Below are positions 25,583 to 35,664 of a stretch of 64,000 nucleotides of DNA, piece by piece (position 1 is the first letter of the stretch; each line of letters starts with the position of its first letter). The notes beneath the pieces were generated by a model, which saw only the letters and a program-made list of their open reading frames with translations, searched no databases and was not told the DNA's origin. Both the position numbers and the translations under genes were made by a program. Source of the stretch: Cylicocyclus nassatus (Eukaryota > Nematoda > Chromadorea > Rhabditida > Strongylidae); contig CATQJL010000305.1 in assembly GCA_958299035.1 (NCBI GenBank), positions 75,980,792-76,044,791 of the forward strand, given 5' to 3'.

Positions 25583-26606
25583 TTATAGTATTGAACTTGT
25601 ACGATTATGATAAAAAACGGAAGTTTCGGAATCTAGAAACTGTTAAAAATGATTGTATGAAAAAGGGCTTTACATACAGAAAGTGAAGCCTTTTCCGCAC
25701 CGATAAGTTCCCTCCCCCCCTCCCCCCTCCCCCTCACCGATCACAGGTGATAGCAGTGTATAGCACTAAACTTAGTTCTACATATGGTTACATTGAATCT
25801 AGTACCTTCTCCTTTTCTATACTTTCTATTTGGTAGGAAGTAAAATGAACTATGGCTTCTTGGTAATAATCAAGCACTTTATGACGACTTATGTTCCTCT
25901 GTTGTCAACATTCACGGACAAACAGCTCCACAAACGATTCATACAGAACTTTCCAGAATCATCATTTTTCCAAATGATATCATTCTGTAGCACGAATGCA
26001 AATACTTGACTACAGCTGCGAATCTCTTACACATTCAGTACTCATGTAGTAGTACACTTTTTACAAAAGCCCATTCTAGAAGTTCACAGTACTTGGAGGT
26101 CAGCTACAGGTTATGTTATACATTCAGACTGCTGAAAATGCTCAAAAACTTCTGAAAAAAATTATTTTTACTTTTGAGGAATTACAACTCATGAATGAAT
26201 CGGCTGGCCACATTTTTAGAAAGAACAAAATTATATTGAATCGCTAAAAAAAACAGCAATATTCTGCTCTGCTTGTCATCGAAGATAACTTCATCTCTTC
26301 CACAACGTACCGATTAGCATATGTTAACATCATAACATGAGGACAAGGGAACTTGATCCCGTGATGCCAGCCGTATTAATTAATTACATGAATAATTCAA
26401 ATTGATTAATTCTAGTCATCACGTGGATCCAAGGTTCGTTGTTCTCAAAAGACTTTGTTTGAAAGACTCCTGAAGAAGGCAGCATAATTAAAAGGTCGAG
26501 TTAGCAAAGACACAAGCGAAGCTTTACTTGGCATAAACATCATATGAGGCGAATTCTGATAATTTTTGAGGTATAAAAACACTTTAACAAATTGCAAAAG
26601 AGAATA
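25583..26606. other. Intergenic, no gene seen
   Basis: Contains a C-rich run (about 25711-25731). No exon or repeat structure recognised. Confidence 0.4.
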
Positions 26607-26780
26607 CCTTTTGATACAACTGAATTGGCGGCTGGAAGGCGGGGCTTCGTGACCTAGTTAAGGCTGAGAAGGATTAAAAAGCATACGCGCGAGAGAGACG
26701 CAGACCGCGTCGCGGGCGCGAGCGGCCTTAATTAGGTCATAAAGCCCCGTCTCCCAGCCGCCAATCCAGTGGAATCAAAG
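26607..26780. mobile_element. GC-rich TA-flanked MITE
   Basis: Arms CTTTTGATACAACTG-ATTGGCGGCTGG and mirror, each continuing with CGGGGCTTYRTGACCTARTTAAGG; flanked by TA (26605-26606, 26781-26782). The 174-bp unit has a central CGCG-rich loop, much more GC-rich than its surroundings. Non-coding. Confidence 0.7.
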
Positions 26781-26782
26781 TA

Positions 26783-27920
26783 GTTTACATAAGATGGCAA
26801 CTGGGAAAACTTCACCTATAAGATAAGGTTGCGCTGGGCTAATATGCGATGACTGGACAGTCTCCAAGAGCAGGCTGCGCTTATTTACATTTGTTTCAGT
26901 GACAAAAAATCATTCATTTCTCAAACTGGTTGTCTTCGAATGATTTCGGCACGCAGCTTAGTCAAAATCTACAAATATTTCAAGCAAGTATTTGTCTTTA
27001 CTCTCGCCGTTTCGCTTGTTGAAAATATTGAGGTTTCAGTACTTCTTCGCAACCGTAACTTGTTACATTATCACAGCGTTATCCATTTGTGAATGTCTGC
27101 TGAATGAAAATTACAGAACAAAGAAGATAGAAGGAATGAAAATGTTAAGGTTCGTCTTCATAATAAAGTCGTCGTAATGGCGAAAAAAGAAACTCAACTT
27201 CCAAGAGAGGATTTAAACTGACAAACTGTATAGAGTATTCATGCGAGGACCTGCAGTTTTGTGACAAAGTATTTAGCCAGATAAAAGTTGGAAGAGACCA
27301 TGAAGATTTAAACAAGGCCGGCTCTTCAAATATCATATTCGAACTAGGAGATTTCCCACTTCAATTTTGCCAAGCAACTAACTTAACAAGTCTACTTTTA
27401 TGACCATTTTTATAACATCTCTTGCATCGGTATAATATGCACCCAATTTTTTTCCAATCATGCGTCCTCCAATAAACATTTTATGGCCATCATGCCGTAA
27501 ATTTTCAAAATACATGGATCAGGGGCCAATCAAGAAAAAAACTATTCCAATTATCCGACTACGGGAATTTATTACATTCTAGTTCACATTATGCACCAAC
27601 TCGTGCCATAATCTCTAATTGAATAAAGTTTTTCTTTTTACATTCTCATAATTGTAAATTGATTAAGACAAAAAGAACAATTATTTAGACTTTGAAATAG
27701 TAGTTTTAAAAAGCGATAGTGCAACCAGAAACTTCGAATGACTACTTTTTCCAAACGAGTATAATTTACTATTTTTTCGCCACATTCATCAGCTAGATAC
27801 ATCACAGTGCGATCCAGACATCTTTGCAGACTTACTCCAATCTATTTAATCGCAATCACGACACTGCTCACGTAATAATCGTTCTGACGCATACAGTTCG
27901 AATTTTTCTCTCACCGCTAA
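26783..27920. other. Intergenic, no gene seen
   Basis: AT-rich; only short frames without motif or splice support. Confidence 0.4.
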
Positions 27921-28372
27921 CAAGGGAATGGTCAGAAGTTGAAGTGGCCAAACCAAACAAGCTGTATACCATTCGATGCAGTATAAAACGCTGACTTCGA
28001 ATCTGTCCATATTATCTGCTTCCTGCTTCTGTGGACGAAGCTACAAGCCATTAAAGACCATTATTTTGCTAGGAAATTACGCGTAAAATTGAAAATTTAG
28101 CCGTGCATAGCCACGTTCGCCTTAATGCTGGGCCAAAACATGCAGCTAGCCTACTTCAAATTTTCGAAGAAAGAAGCTGAGCTAAAAATGCAACAGTGTG
28201 CTCAATTTCGCCGTTTTCATGTGTGATTTTTTTACAATAAAACCGCTTGTAGCTTCGTCCACAGAAGCGGGAAGCAGATAAGAAAGACAGATTCGACCTC
28301 AGCGTTTTATACTGCATCGAATGGTATACAGCTTGTTTGGTTTGGCCACTTCGACTTCTGACCATTCCCTTG
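27921..28372. mobile_element. CAAGGG-family fold-back, copy 1, TSD TAA
   Basis: Terminal inverted repeat CAAGGGAATGGTCAGAAGT, flanked by TAA (27918-27920 and 28373-28375). Inverted homology covers most of the 452 bp (AAGCTGTATACCATTCGATG, GTCTTTAATGGCTTGTAGC region). A second copy lies at 52483-53126. The TAA duplication points to Harbinger-like transposition, but TA-flanked mariner-type insertion cannot be excluded. Non-coding. Confidence 0.78.
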
Positions 28373-28750
28373 TAAGCTTTCACTCAGAAGCCTTTCCCAA
28401 GATGCGCGCAAAAAAGGCGAGACTCAAAGTTAATCTTTGTGTGCGAACGGAAGAGCTAAGTACACAATGAGCAGGTCAAGAGGTGACAAAGTCGGTAAGA
28501 TCAGGCAACACTTCCAATACTAAGCATAGTTGCGATAGGGGGAGTGATGGATCTTACCCCCTTCACTTTGAGGCCAAACTCCCGATGACCCCCTTCACCT
28601 GGGCTGAGATTGGTATTGTACTCTGAGAATATGATAAAAATCGTTATTAAAAGGTTTTGCAGGCTAAGTACCTCAAACAACAAGTACACTCATAAATTTA
28701 CAAAAGAAACGGTACTTATGTTTATTTATATTATTTATTTATCCCCGTAG

Positions 28751-29500
28751 CATTCATTTGGAGAGCAGAAAGTGAGGACAAAAAAGCAGGTGGTTTTTGG
28801 AGTACGTAAAATCCCTCATATCTCGCTTAGAAGAAAGTCGACGGTCTACGTCGATTCTCCATGATCTCAGCTTTCGAATGGTATACAGCATGTTAGGGCT
28901 TCCTTGCTTCCCGGCTCTAAAAATCATTTGCTCCGGTAACCGATAAAAGCCAATACATTGGTGGAGCTGGGTGGAGCAAGCTAATAGTAAATATCTCCAC
29001 CCCATTTTTGAAAACTGGTTAGTTTTTTCGCCCAGCAAGCTATATACCATTCGAAAGCTCAGGAAAAGGGGATTCGACCTAGACCGTCGACTTCTTTCTA
29101 GCCCTCCTCTACCAAGAGATACACCGCAATGTATCTAAAAACATGGTCATTTTCAACAGCAGATTCCTGCAATGAAGACCTAATAACTGCTGATTATCTA
29201 TCCGTGTTAAAGAGCAAGTCTTCATTAACAAACGTAGACCGTCGACTTTCTCGTACAATTCATTTGGAGAGCAAAAAGTGAGGACACAAAATCAGTTAAT
29301 TTTTTGAAGCACATAAAATCCCTCATATCTCGCGGCACAGAAGACCTAGAAGAAAGTCGACGGTCTACGTCGATTCTCCATGATCTCAGCTTTCGAATGG
29401 TATACAGCATGTTAGGGCTTCTTTGCTTCCCGGCTCTAAAAATCATTTGCTCCGGTAACCGATAAAAGCCAATACATTGTAAGAGCGAGGTGGAGCAAGC
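28751..29500. repeat. Two ~230-bp direct repeats inside the hAT element
   Basis: The block beginning ATTCATTTGGAGAGCA and ending near CCAATACATTG occurs at about 28751-28965 and again at about 29251-29480, same orientation, with a third, inverted partial piece between them (about 29041-29100). Both full blocks include CTTTCGAATGGTATACAGC. Apparent minus-strand frames in each copy are similar only because the DNA is duplicated. May be an internal regulatory duplication or another inserted unit. Confidence 0.75.
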
Positions 29501-29856
29501 TAATAGCAAAAATGTGCTGTGGATTGACATCGTTATCAGCACTAACGGGAACGCGAGCGAGCGCGTCTATTTAAGCGTGCTCATCGTTGTTATATGTTTA
29601 TGTTTTTTTAAGTTAAAAAATGCGCTTTTGATTGACAGTTGTGCCATCATTATCAGCACATACTCAAAGAACTATGGGATATTGGTGAGTTTCCACACCT
29701 TCACACAAAACCCGCCCATTTCTGGAATCTATACTCTGTAAAACTAGTGCTGAAGAAGGTCACGTTCGTGAAAGCGCTCTAGACTCACCTAATTGTAGAG
29801 AATGGTTGGTTTCAATAAACCAAAAACTTTGAGGCATTCAGAAGAACAACACGTTA

Positions 29857-31005
29857 TTGAAATATCCTTTAATGTTTTGGAAAGGTTGTCAGTTTGAAGA
29901 AGAAACGGCAGGCAGAATACTTTACAAAATCGCAGATGACTCGCATGTGTTCCAGTTCAACAGCGAGGCAGAAGGAGAATCTTACGCCGACGAATATGTT
30001 GTCGACATTGATACAGAGTTGACATTTGAGCGAAACTCTCTATTTCGTACATCAGAAATCCAAGCAGATTGCCTAGTCCCAATGAGGAAATGTCCAAGAA
30101 GTCCATTGCTGATCTTCAGATTGCTGAAGATTTCAAGGCTGCTAAATTCACGAACATTGATATGAACAAAAGGAAGGTTTTAGTACAAAGCATAGCTACT
30201 ACTCTTAGATCCCGACTGGAGTGCGAACCCAACTCTGTGCTTTATGCTTTTGGAAGTTATTCGCTTTGTGACATTATGACCTATGATATTGAAAAAAAAA
30301 CCAACGAGCAGCATAGTATCTACTTTTTTTGGCTATTCCGCAGATGCTGTTAGAGAAGAAGTTGAGCAGCTTTATCAGCTAACAGGACTTATGCCAGAGG
30401 AGGTGAAGCCAGAGTTCGACAAGGCCCAAAAAAGTATGCAATATTTCCTTCCCGTGTTGCGAAAACATATGTGATCTGGCTCTTTCCCCATTACTTACCG
30501 CAAAAATCTGATGGACTTACTAGCAAAGCTAGTGTCCATTCCGACTAGCACTGCAGAGGTGGAGAGAGGATTTTCTATCTACTCTGTTATCAGAACACAA
30601 CGCAGAAGTCGCACAACGGTGGAGCATCTAAGCAATTACTTAAGGTTTGTCAACCTTCTACTAAACATATTGTTATCTAAAAAGTTCGTTCAAAGGATTG
30701 CTATAAGTGGTCCAGACGGGATGACACCGTACGACTTCTTGAAATATCCTAAAAGATGTTATGAAGAAACTGGTCCCTACCTGCTGACTTTCCTGGTGCT
30801 ACCAGAGGGCCAGGAAAAAAAAACACAAAAGCGCTTAGAAGGAGAAAAACGTTTCAAATCCATTTTCGACTCAGAACGCTTTCTGACGCAATTCTACTTC
30901 TACTCCGATGATCTTTTGACAGAAGAAGATCTTTCAGGCAGCAAATTTGTTGTCTCTGACGTTAGCGATAGTGATATTGTTGATGATGACGTGCAGGAAT
31001 TGTAA
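29857..31005 (+). pseudogene. hAT transposase, decayed, with C-terminal dimerisation domain
   Basis: Three frames must be combined. 29857-30165 gives an N-terminal acidic stretch; 30069-30353 overlaps it in another frame; 30283-31005 holds the C-terminal part, broken by one TGA at 30472-30474. The last part contains LAKLVSIPTSTAEVERGFS followed by RTTVEHLSNYLRF, the hAT C-terminal (hATC) dimerisation motif, and ends in an acidic tail (SDVSDSDIVDDDVQEL). Frame changes fall at runs of A (30293-30301) or T (30322-30328), consistent with slippage mutation or sequencing error. The BED zinc finger and catalytic Asp region were not located. The enzyme would act on the termini at 28525 and 33781. Confidence 0.8.
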
Positions 31006-31110
31006 GTTGTTCCTAACTTGTACATCTTTTGGGATACCTTATTGCTTTCGTTTTTTGTCGATGCAATGAAATAGGAGCACAGATCTTCATAAAGTCAATT
31101 TTTTTATTTA

Positions 31111-31816
31111 TTAGGTTGAACCGAAAGTTCTTCCGCACCAAATTCAAAAATTCATAACTTCTGAAATTTCCAGCCTATTGGAACGCTCTTATTTTTTTCT
31201 GAAAGAGTAAGTCATGCTCTTTATAACGACTTCTTAGATGCTTGCTAATGATCTGCTGCGTAGATAGGAGTTGTAGAAGAAAATTAGTCAAAATTCGAAT
31301 TTTCTGTGTAGGGTCATAGAAAATCGAAAACTTGCAACAAAAATCGGGGCAGTCGGTATTGTAGGTACTTTCACTAGCTCTTTCTAACAGTGCAAAGTTT
31401 GCGCCGATTGAGCGTCTCTATGAAAAGTTGTAATTTCCCTGAAAAATGCCAAAATAAACCAAAATCATCCTTTTGTACTGCTTGCTCGAAAATCGTAACT
31501 TTTCATAGAGACGTTCAATCGGCGCAAACTTTGCACAGTTAGAAAGAGCTGGTGAAAAAACCTACAATACCGACTGCTCCGATTTTTGTTGCAAGTTTCC
31601 GATTTTTTATGACCCTACACAAAAAATTCAGTTTTTGACCAATTTTATTCTACCGCTCCTATCTGTGCAATAGATGATCATTAGTAAGCAATTGATGGTC
31701 TTTATAAAGAGCATGACCTACTCTTTCATATTAAAATAAGAGCGGTCCAATCGGTTAGAAAATTCAGAAATTGTGAATTTTGGATTTGGTGCGAAAGAAC
31801 TTCCGGTTCAACCTGA
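31111..31816. mobile_element. Mariner-type fold-back MITE inside the hAT element, TSD TA
   Basis: Ends TTAGGTTGAACCGAAAGTTC and the inverse TCAGGTTGAACCGGAAGTTC, flanked by TA (31109-31110, 31817-31818). The two halves are near-perfect inverted copies across almost the entire 706 bp (GCGCCGATTGAGCGTCTCTA and mirror near the centre), so a single strand would form a very long hairpin. Non-coding. Confidence 0.9.
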
Positions 31817-31961
31817 TATTATTTTTTTTAAATTCTAGAAAAATTTTTTTTCAATTTGTCCCTAAATAAGGTACAAATTAGAGCTTTTCATACCACGCTT
31901 TCTTACCTTTTCTCTCTTCCTCCCCCCCCCCCCTAGACTCACATACTATACTTGGGGAAAT

Positions 31962-32290
31962 TCGAAATTTTTTTCGAATATTCGAATATCGAATATATTC
32001 GAAAATCAAAAATTTCGAATATTCGAATATCGAATAATATTCGAAAATCGAAATTCTCGAATATTCGACTACCGAATATTATTCGAAAATTGAAAATTTC
32101 GAATATTCGACTTTCGAATAATATTCGAAAATCGGAAATTTCGAATATTCGACTATCGAATATTATTCGAAAATGAAAATTTCGAATCGAACAATATTCG
32201 AATATCGAATGTCATTCGTTATTCGAATTTCGAATATTATTCGGTTCTCGAATGTTATTCGATTTTCGAATATCATTCGATTTTCGAATA
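31962..32290. repeat. TTCGAATATTCGA tandem array, left
   Basis: About six diverged ~50-bp units, each with the palindrome TTCGAATATTCGA, a second palindrome of CGAATAATATTCG type and a short A-rich spacer. The array forms the left subterminal region of the element at 31947-33694. Predicted proteins in it (for example 31952-32176) are translated repeat. Confidence 0.9.
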
Positions 32291-33316
32291 CTGACCGAAT
32301 AATTTATGTCATTGAGACTGCCTATGAAAGGCCAAAACACTAAGAATAAATTGTTTCATGTAAGTGCTAAGAATGGACACATTCTTATCTTACAATTAAC
32401 GATGGAAAAACGGTTTAGTCGTGACGTGAGGATACTTAGGAACTTGAAAGCTACTCCTGTGACAGTTGTGAAGAGATTTTTCGTACTTCAAAGAAGATTA
32501 TATACCCTCACTGAGAGTTGCGATTGGATATATAGCGGTCGCAACAGTGTGTAGATCTGTAGGCTGACATCAACTTAGAGTATGGGGCAATTTATCAATC
32601 GCTTTTTACTGTTGTAAAATTACCGTAAGACTGAAGCAGGTTTCAAAACATCAAGAGCCATTTCCCCAAGAAAAAGAATCAAAAGATCTGAAAGTCTTGC
32701 TTAAGATTTCTAAAGACACTTTATGTAGAATTTGCACTCAACCGTAATGCTTTCTTTCAAAACTTACGCCAGGTATCCTGTGTCCCCCAGAAAAGTTCCC
32801 TGTGAGTCAGCGTGCGTACGTGGTGCGACGCTGCCTTTCGCTCCTTTTGACACGTTCGTCCTGAGATCTCAACGGAACTTCCCAGGTTAACACGTTACGT
32901 TCAAAATAGCGAAAGGCAGCGGCATGACGTGGTGCCTTTGGGAAATTTGCTGGGAAACAAACGATACACCGTAATAAGTATTTTGCAATACCTTTCAAAA
33001 ATGTGATTGCCATTTGAAAAGCTTAAAAATTCGTGCGTAGTAAAATCAGCACGTAAAAACACTGCTGCACAGATTTTATACTTTTTTTGAGAACAATTTT
33101 TTCGGATGTCTTATTTTGCAGTTGGTCTATAAGCTGGAGTTTCCTACTGTGATAACACACAATAAGAAAAACATGGGTGATTCGCTTTCTGCTGTATTTA
33201 AAAGCTGAAGCCATCCCTACTGGATGTTACCCAGAAGTCGGCAAAAGACTTTGAGAGGTATTAGCGATCAAACGGTGTGTAGATACTTTTAAGACATCCC
33301 GTGTACGCTATGCATA

Positions 33317-33690
33317 TCGAATTCTCGAATATTCGGTGCTTATCGAATTTTCGAATAGTCAATTCTTATCGAATTTCCGAATATTCGGTGCTCGGCGAAT
33401 ATTCGAATATTTGATGGACATCGAATGATCGAATGAATGACCCTCGAATATTCGACTATCGAATAATATCCGAAATTTAAGATTTTCGAATATTCGACTT
33501 TCGAATGATATTCGAAAATGAAGATTTTCGAATATTCGACTATCGAATATATTCGAAAACTGAAAATTACGAATATTCGACTTTCGAATTTTATTCGAAA
33601 TCTCAAATTTTCGAATATTCGACTTTTCGAATCATTCGCATTCGAATGGTTTATTCGAATGATCGAATAATTATTCGATTCGGTCCCAAG
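33317..33690. repeat. TTCGAATATTCGA tandem array, right
   Basis: The same ~50-bp unit as on the left, in the same orientation, at the right subterminal region, preceded by three looser units of CGAATTTTCGAATAG type. A long minus-strand frame across it (33340-33873) is repeat-derived and not a gene. Confidence 0.9.
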
Positions 33691-33789
33691 TATATCACAT
33701 ACCCCCTTCACCCTGGAAGGTCGGGAACAGCCGAGACCCCCTTCACCTGGGGAGAGCCCGGCTCCCCCTATCGCACCTATGATACTAAG

Positions 33790-34566
33790 TGCATCGTCCC
33801 CACGCTCTACTATATCGCTTGTGCACAAGCTCACAGCTCTTGAATACTTTATGTCAGTTTTACTGATAGACAAAACGTGACACCGGTATTTGGCTGATGG
33901 AGACAGAGAACAGTAAGAAAGACAAATGAAGCTATGGCGAAATTATTAAGACAGTAGAGATAAGTTTGGCAGATCTAGATAGATATTAGGTAAAGCACTA
34001 ACCATTCACAATTTCTACAGAACCGAGCTAAAACTAGCTTCCAATACAAGAGACATAAGCAGTTCTACTGCATTTGTACATTATTATTATTAACATGGGG
34101 AATTAAAGGAGTTTTACATCAAGCTGATCAGAATCTGAAAAGGCACCGGAACAAAGTTCTATATGCAACACTACGCCTGAGAATGACCTGAGTTCCATAC
34201 TCTAGCGAGGAGAATACCATCCTCGAATATCCTTCCATTCATCAAACCAACGCATGCTTCGTTGGATGTATGTAGGCTTCTGTAAAAAAACATTGCATTT
34301 TCGGGAATTCGAACTGTCCTGCCGCACCACTTTGAATTATGAGGTCATTTTGAATTATTCTATTCTCTTCAATGAAAGATCAACAAATTGACGACCAAGC
34401 CGTTTTCAGCCTAACTCCCACTAGCATTCCTCGCGCATTTAGCGCGTGCATACGCGCGTATGCAAGAAATCATAGTAAGGCAGTCTTCTCAACATTTCTT
34501 CATGAAACATGGAAGTTTTTATGGAATCACATGTATGTTCCACCGATAACCCATGCTATGGGTGTA
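33790..34566. other. Intergenic, no gene seen
   Basis: Spacer between the hAT element and the next mariner-type MITE; no supported exon. Confidence 0.4.
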
Positions 34567-35439
34567 CAGGGTGTTTGAAAAGCACGTGTCCTTAAGCACT
34601 TCAACTGCGAATGCTAACTCGATTTTTGCTATGTGTGTTCGCCAAACCTAGAAACCACTGAATCAACAAAGAAAAATATTTTTTGCCTCAAGATACCCTG
34701 AAAAATTTCGAAGTAGACAATTTTTTAGCTTTCTTAGAGAGTACGTTATCTGATTCGTTTTTTTTTTCAACCCCCGAAAAAGAAAAACATCTTTTGGTTT
34801 TTTTACTACAAATAGTCCTAGAGTTACACTTTCTTCGTATAACAAAAGTTCTTCAGTAGCTTGCTAACGAAGATTTTTTCGTGTGCTGAATCACAGCAGA
34901 GAGTCGCGGCACCACTTTGCGTTAAAATTTTTTTAGTTCAAAAAATTTGGAGGTCTTATTTCAACATATATTTGTATTTGAAAACAAGTACAACTCTCTG
35001 ACCTTCGTTGTACTTGTTTTCAAAAATTTTGCACGCTTATGAGGGATTTAAAGAAAAAATAAAAAAAATTTCGGTGCTGTGCTTTGTTAACGAAAAAATC
35101 CTGAAACTCGATTTCTTTATTTCAAGACACGGTATTTCAAAAACGAACTTACTTCTGTTAAGATTAAAATCACATGTAAGAAACCTTGAAGAAAGAGCTT
35201 TCAGAATGTACACCTACTTTTCTGTGAATCATGTTTCCTTCTTTGTAACAAGCGCAAGGAAAGTGGTTTGGAAAGCTATATTGATGTGTTTCAATCTAAT
35301 TTAAAAAAACTAAAAAACCAAAAGGAAAGCTGGTTTCACTGAATTAATGGTTTCTAGGCCTAATGAGCACAATAAAACAAAAAGCTCGTCAAAATTTGAA
35401 CTGGAAGTACTTAAGGACACGAACATTTCAAACACCCTG
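34567..35439. mobile_element. Mariner-type fold-back MITE, TSD TA
   Basis: Ends CAGGGTGTTTGAAAAGCACG (left) and the inverse CAGGGTGTTTGAAATGTTCG (right), flanked by TA (34565-34566, 35440-35441). Further inverted matches (GTCCTTAAG; CTAGAAACCA near 34647 and its mirror near 35350) support a 873-bp fold-back. It shares only the CAGGGTGT start with the copy at 24916-25580, so it is a different family. The 98-codon plus frame 35008-35304 inside is Lys/Phe-rich and unrecognised. Confidence 0.82.
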
Positions 35440-35664
35440 TATCTGAGAAATATCCTAGGGAACGTTATAATTTTGGATGTTTTTGGCCGGAATACATCCT
35501 TGATTATCTCTCAAAACAGCTACGCAGAGTCTTTGCTCTCGAATAACATAATGAGCAAATTTACCACATCAAAAATGGACCTAAATACCTAAACTTGCGG
35601 TTAGACTCCTGAACAACCACCGCAAAGCCCTGTGTTCTATATGACAATCAGACCACCAGTACTA

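Larger units (their letters stand above)
31947..33694. mobile_element. Second hAT-like element nested in the first, TSD TCACATAC
   Basis: Termini TATACTTGGG (left) and its inverse (right) are bordered by a perfect 8-bp duplication TCACATAC (31939-31946, 33695-33702). Removing it restores the CCCCCTTCACC subterminal motif of the host element. Just inside each end lie tandem arrays of TTCGAATATTCGA-type palindromes, separated by about 1 kb of unremarkable sequence. Frame 32306-32554 within it has no recognisable motif. No transposase seen; non-autonomous. Confidence 0.85.
28525..33781 (+). mobile_element. hAT transposon with transposase remnant, TSD ATACTAAG
   Basis: Left end CATAGTTGCGATAGGGGGAG and right end the inverse of CATAGGTGCGATAGGGGGAG, bordered by a perfect 8-bp duplication ATACTAAG (28517-28524, 33782-33789), the hAT hallmark. 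CCCCCTTCACC motifs lie just inside both ends (near 28556, 28588, 33701, 33735). The element carries a plus-strand hAT transposase remnant (29857-31005). It has been hit by a mariner-type MITE (31111-31816) and another hAT-like element (31947-33694); subtracting both with their duplications leaves about 2.8 kb, a normal size for an autonomous hAT. The element at 43165-45006 has nearly the same termini and is likely its non-autonomous partner. Confidence 0.9.

Noticed and set aside
28754..29542. Two similar minus-strand frames (98 and 105 codons)
   Set aside because: Similarity comes from the direct DNA duplication inside the hAT element, and substitutions show no coding bias that I can see.
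31962..32290. Possible CRISPR-like array of regularly spaced palindromes
   Set aside because: Units are diverged, contain no unique spacers, and the genome is eukaryotic; they are transposon subterminal repeats.
33340..33873. 177-codon minus-strand reading frame
   Set aside because: It is the translation of the TTCGAATA tandem array and the hAT terminus; the Ile/Ser/Arg/Tyr periodicity reflects the DNA repeat.
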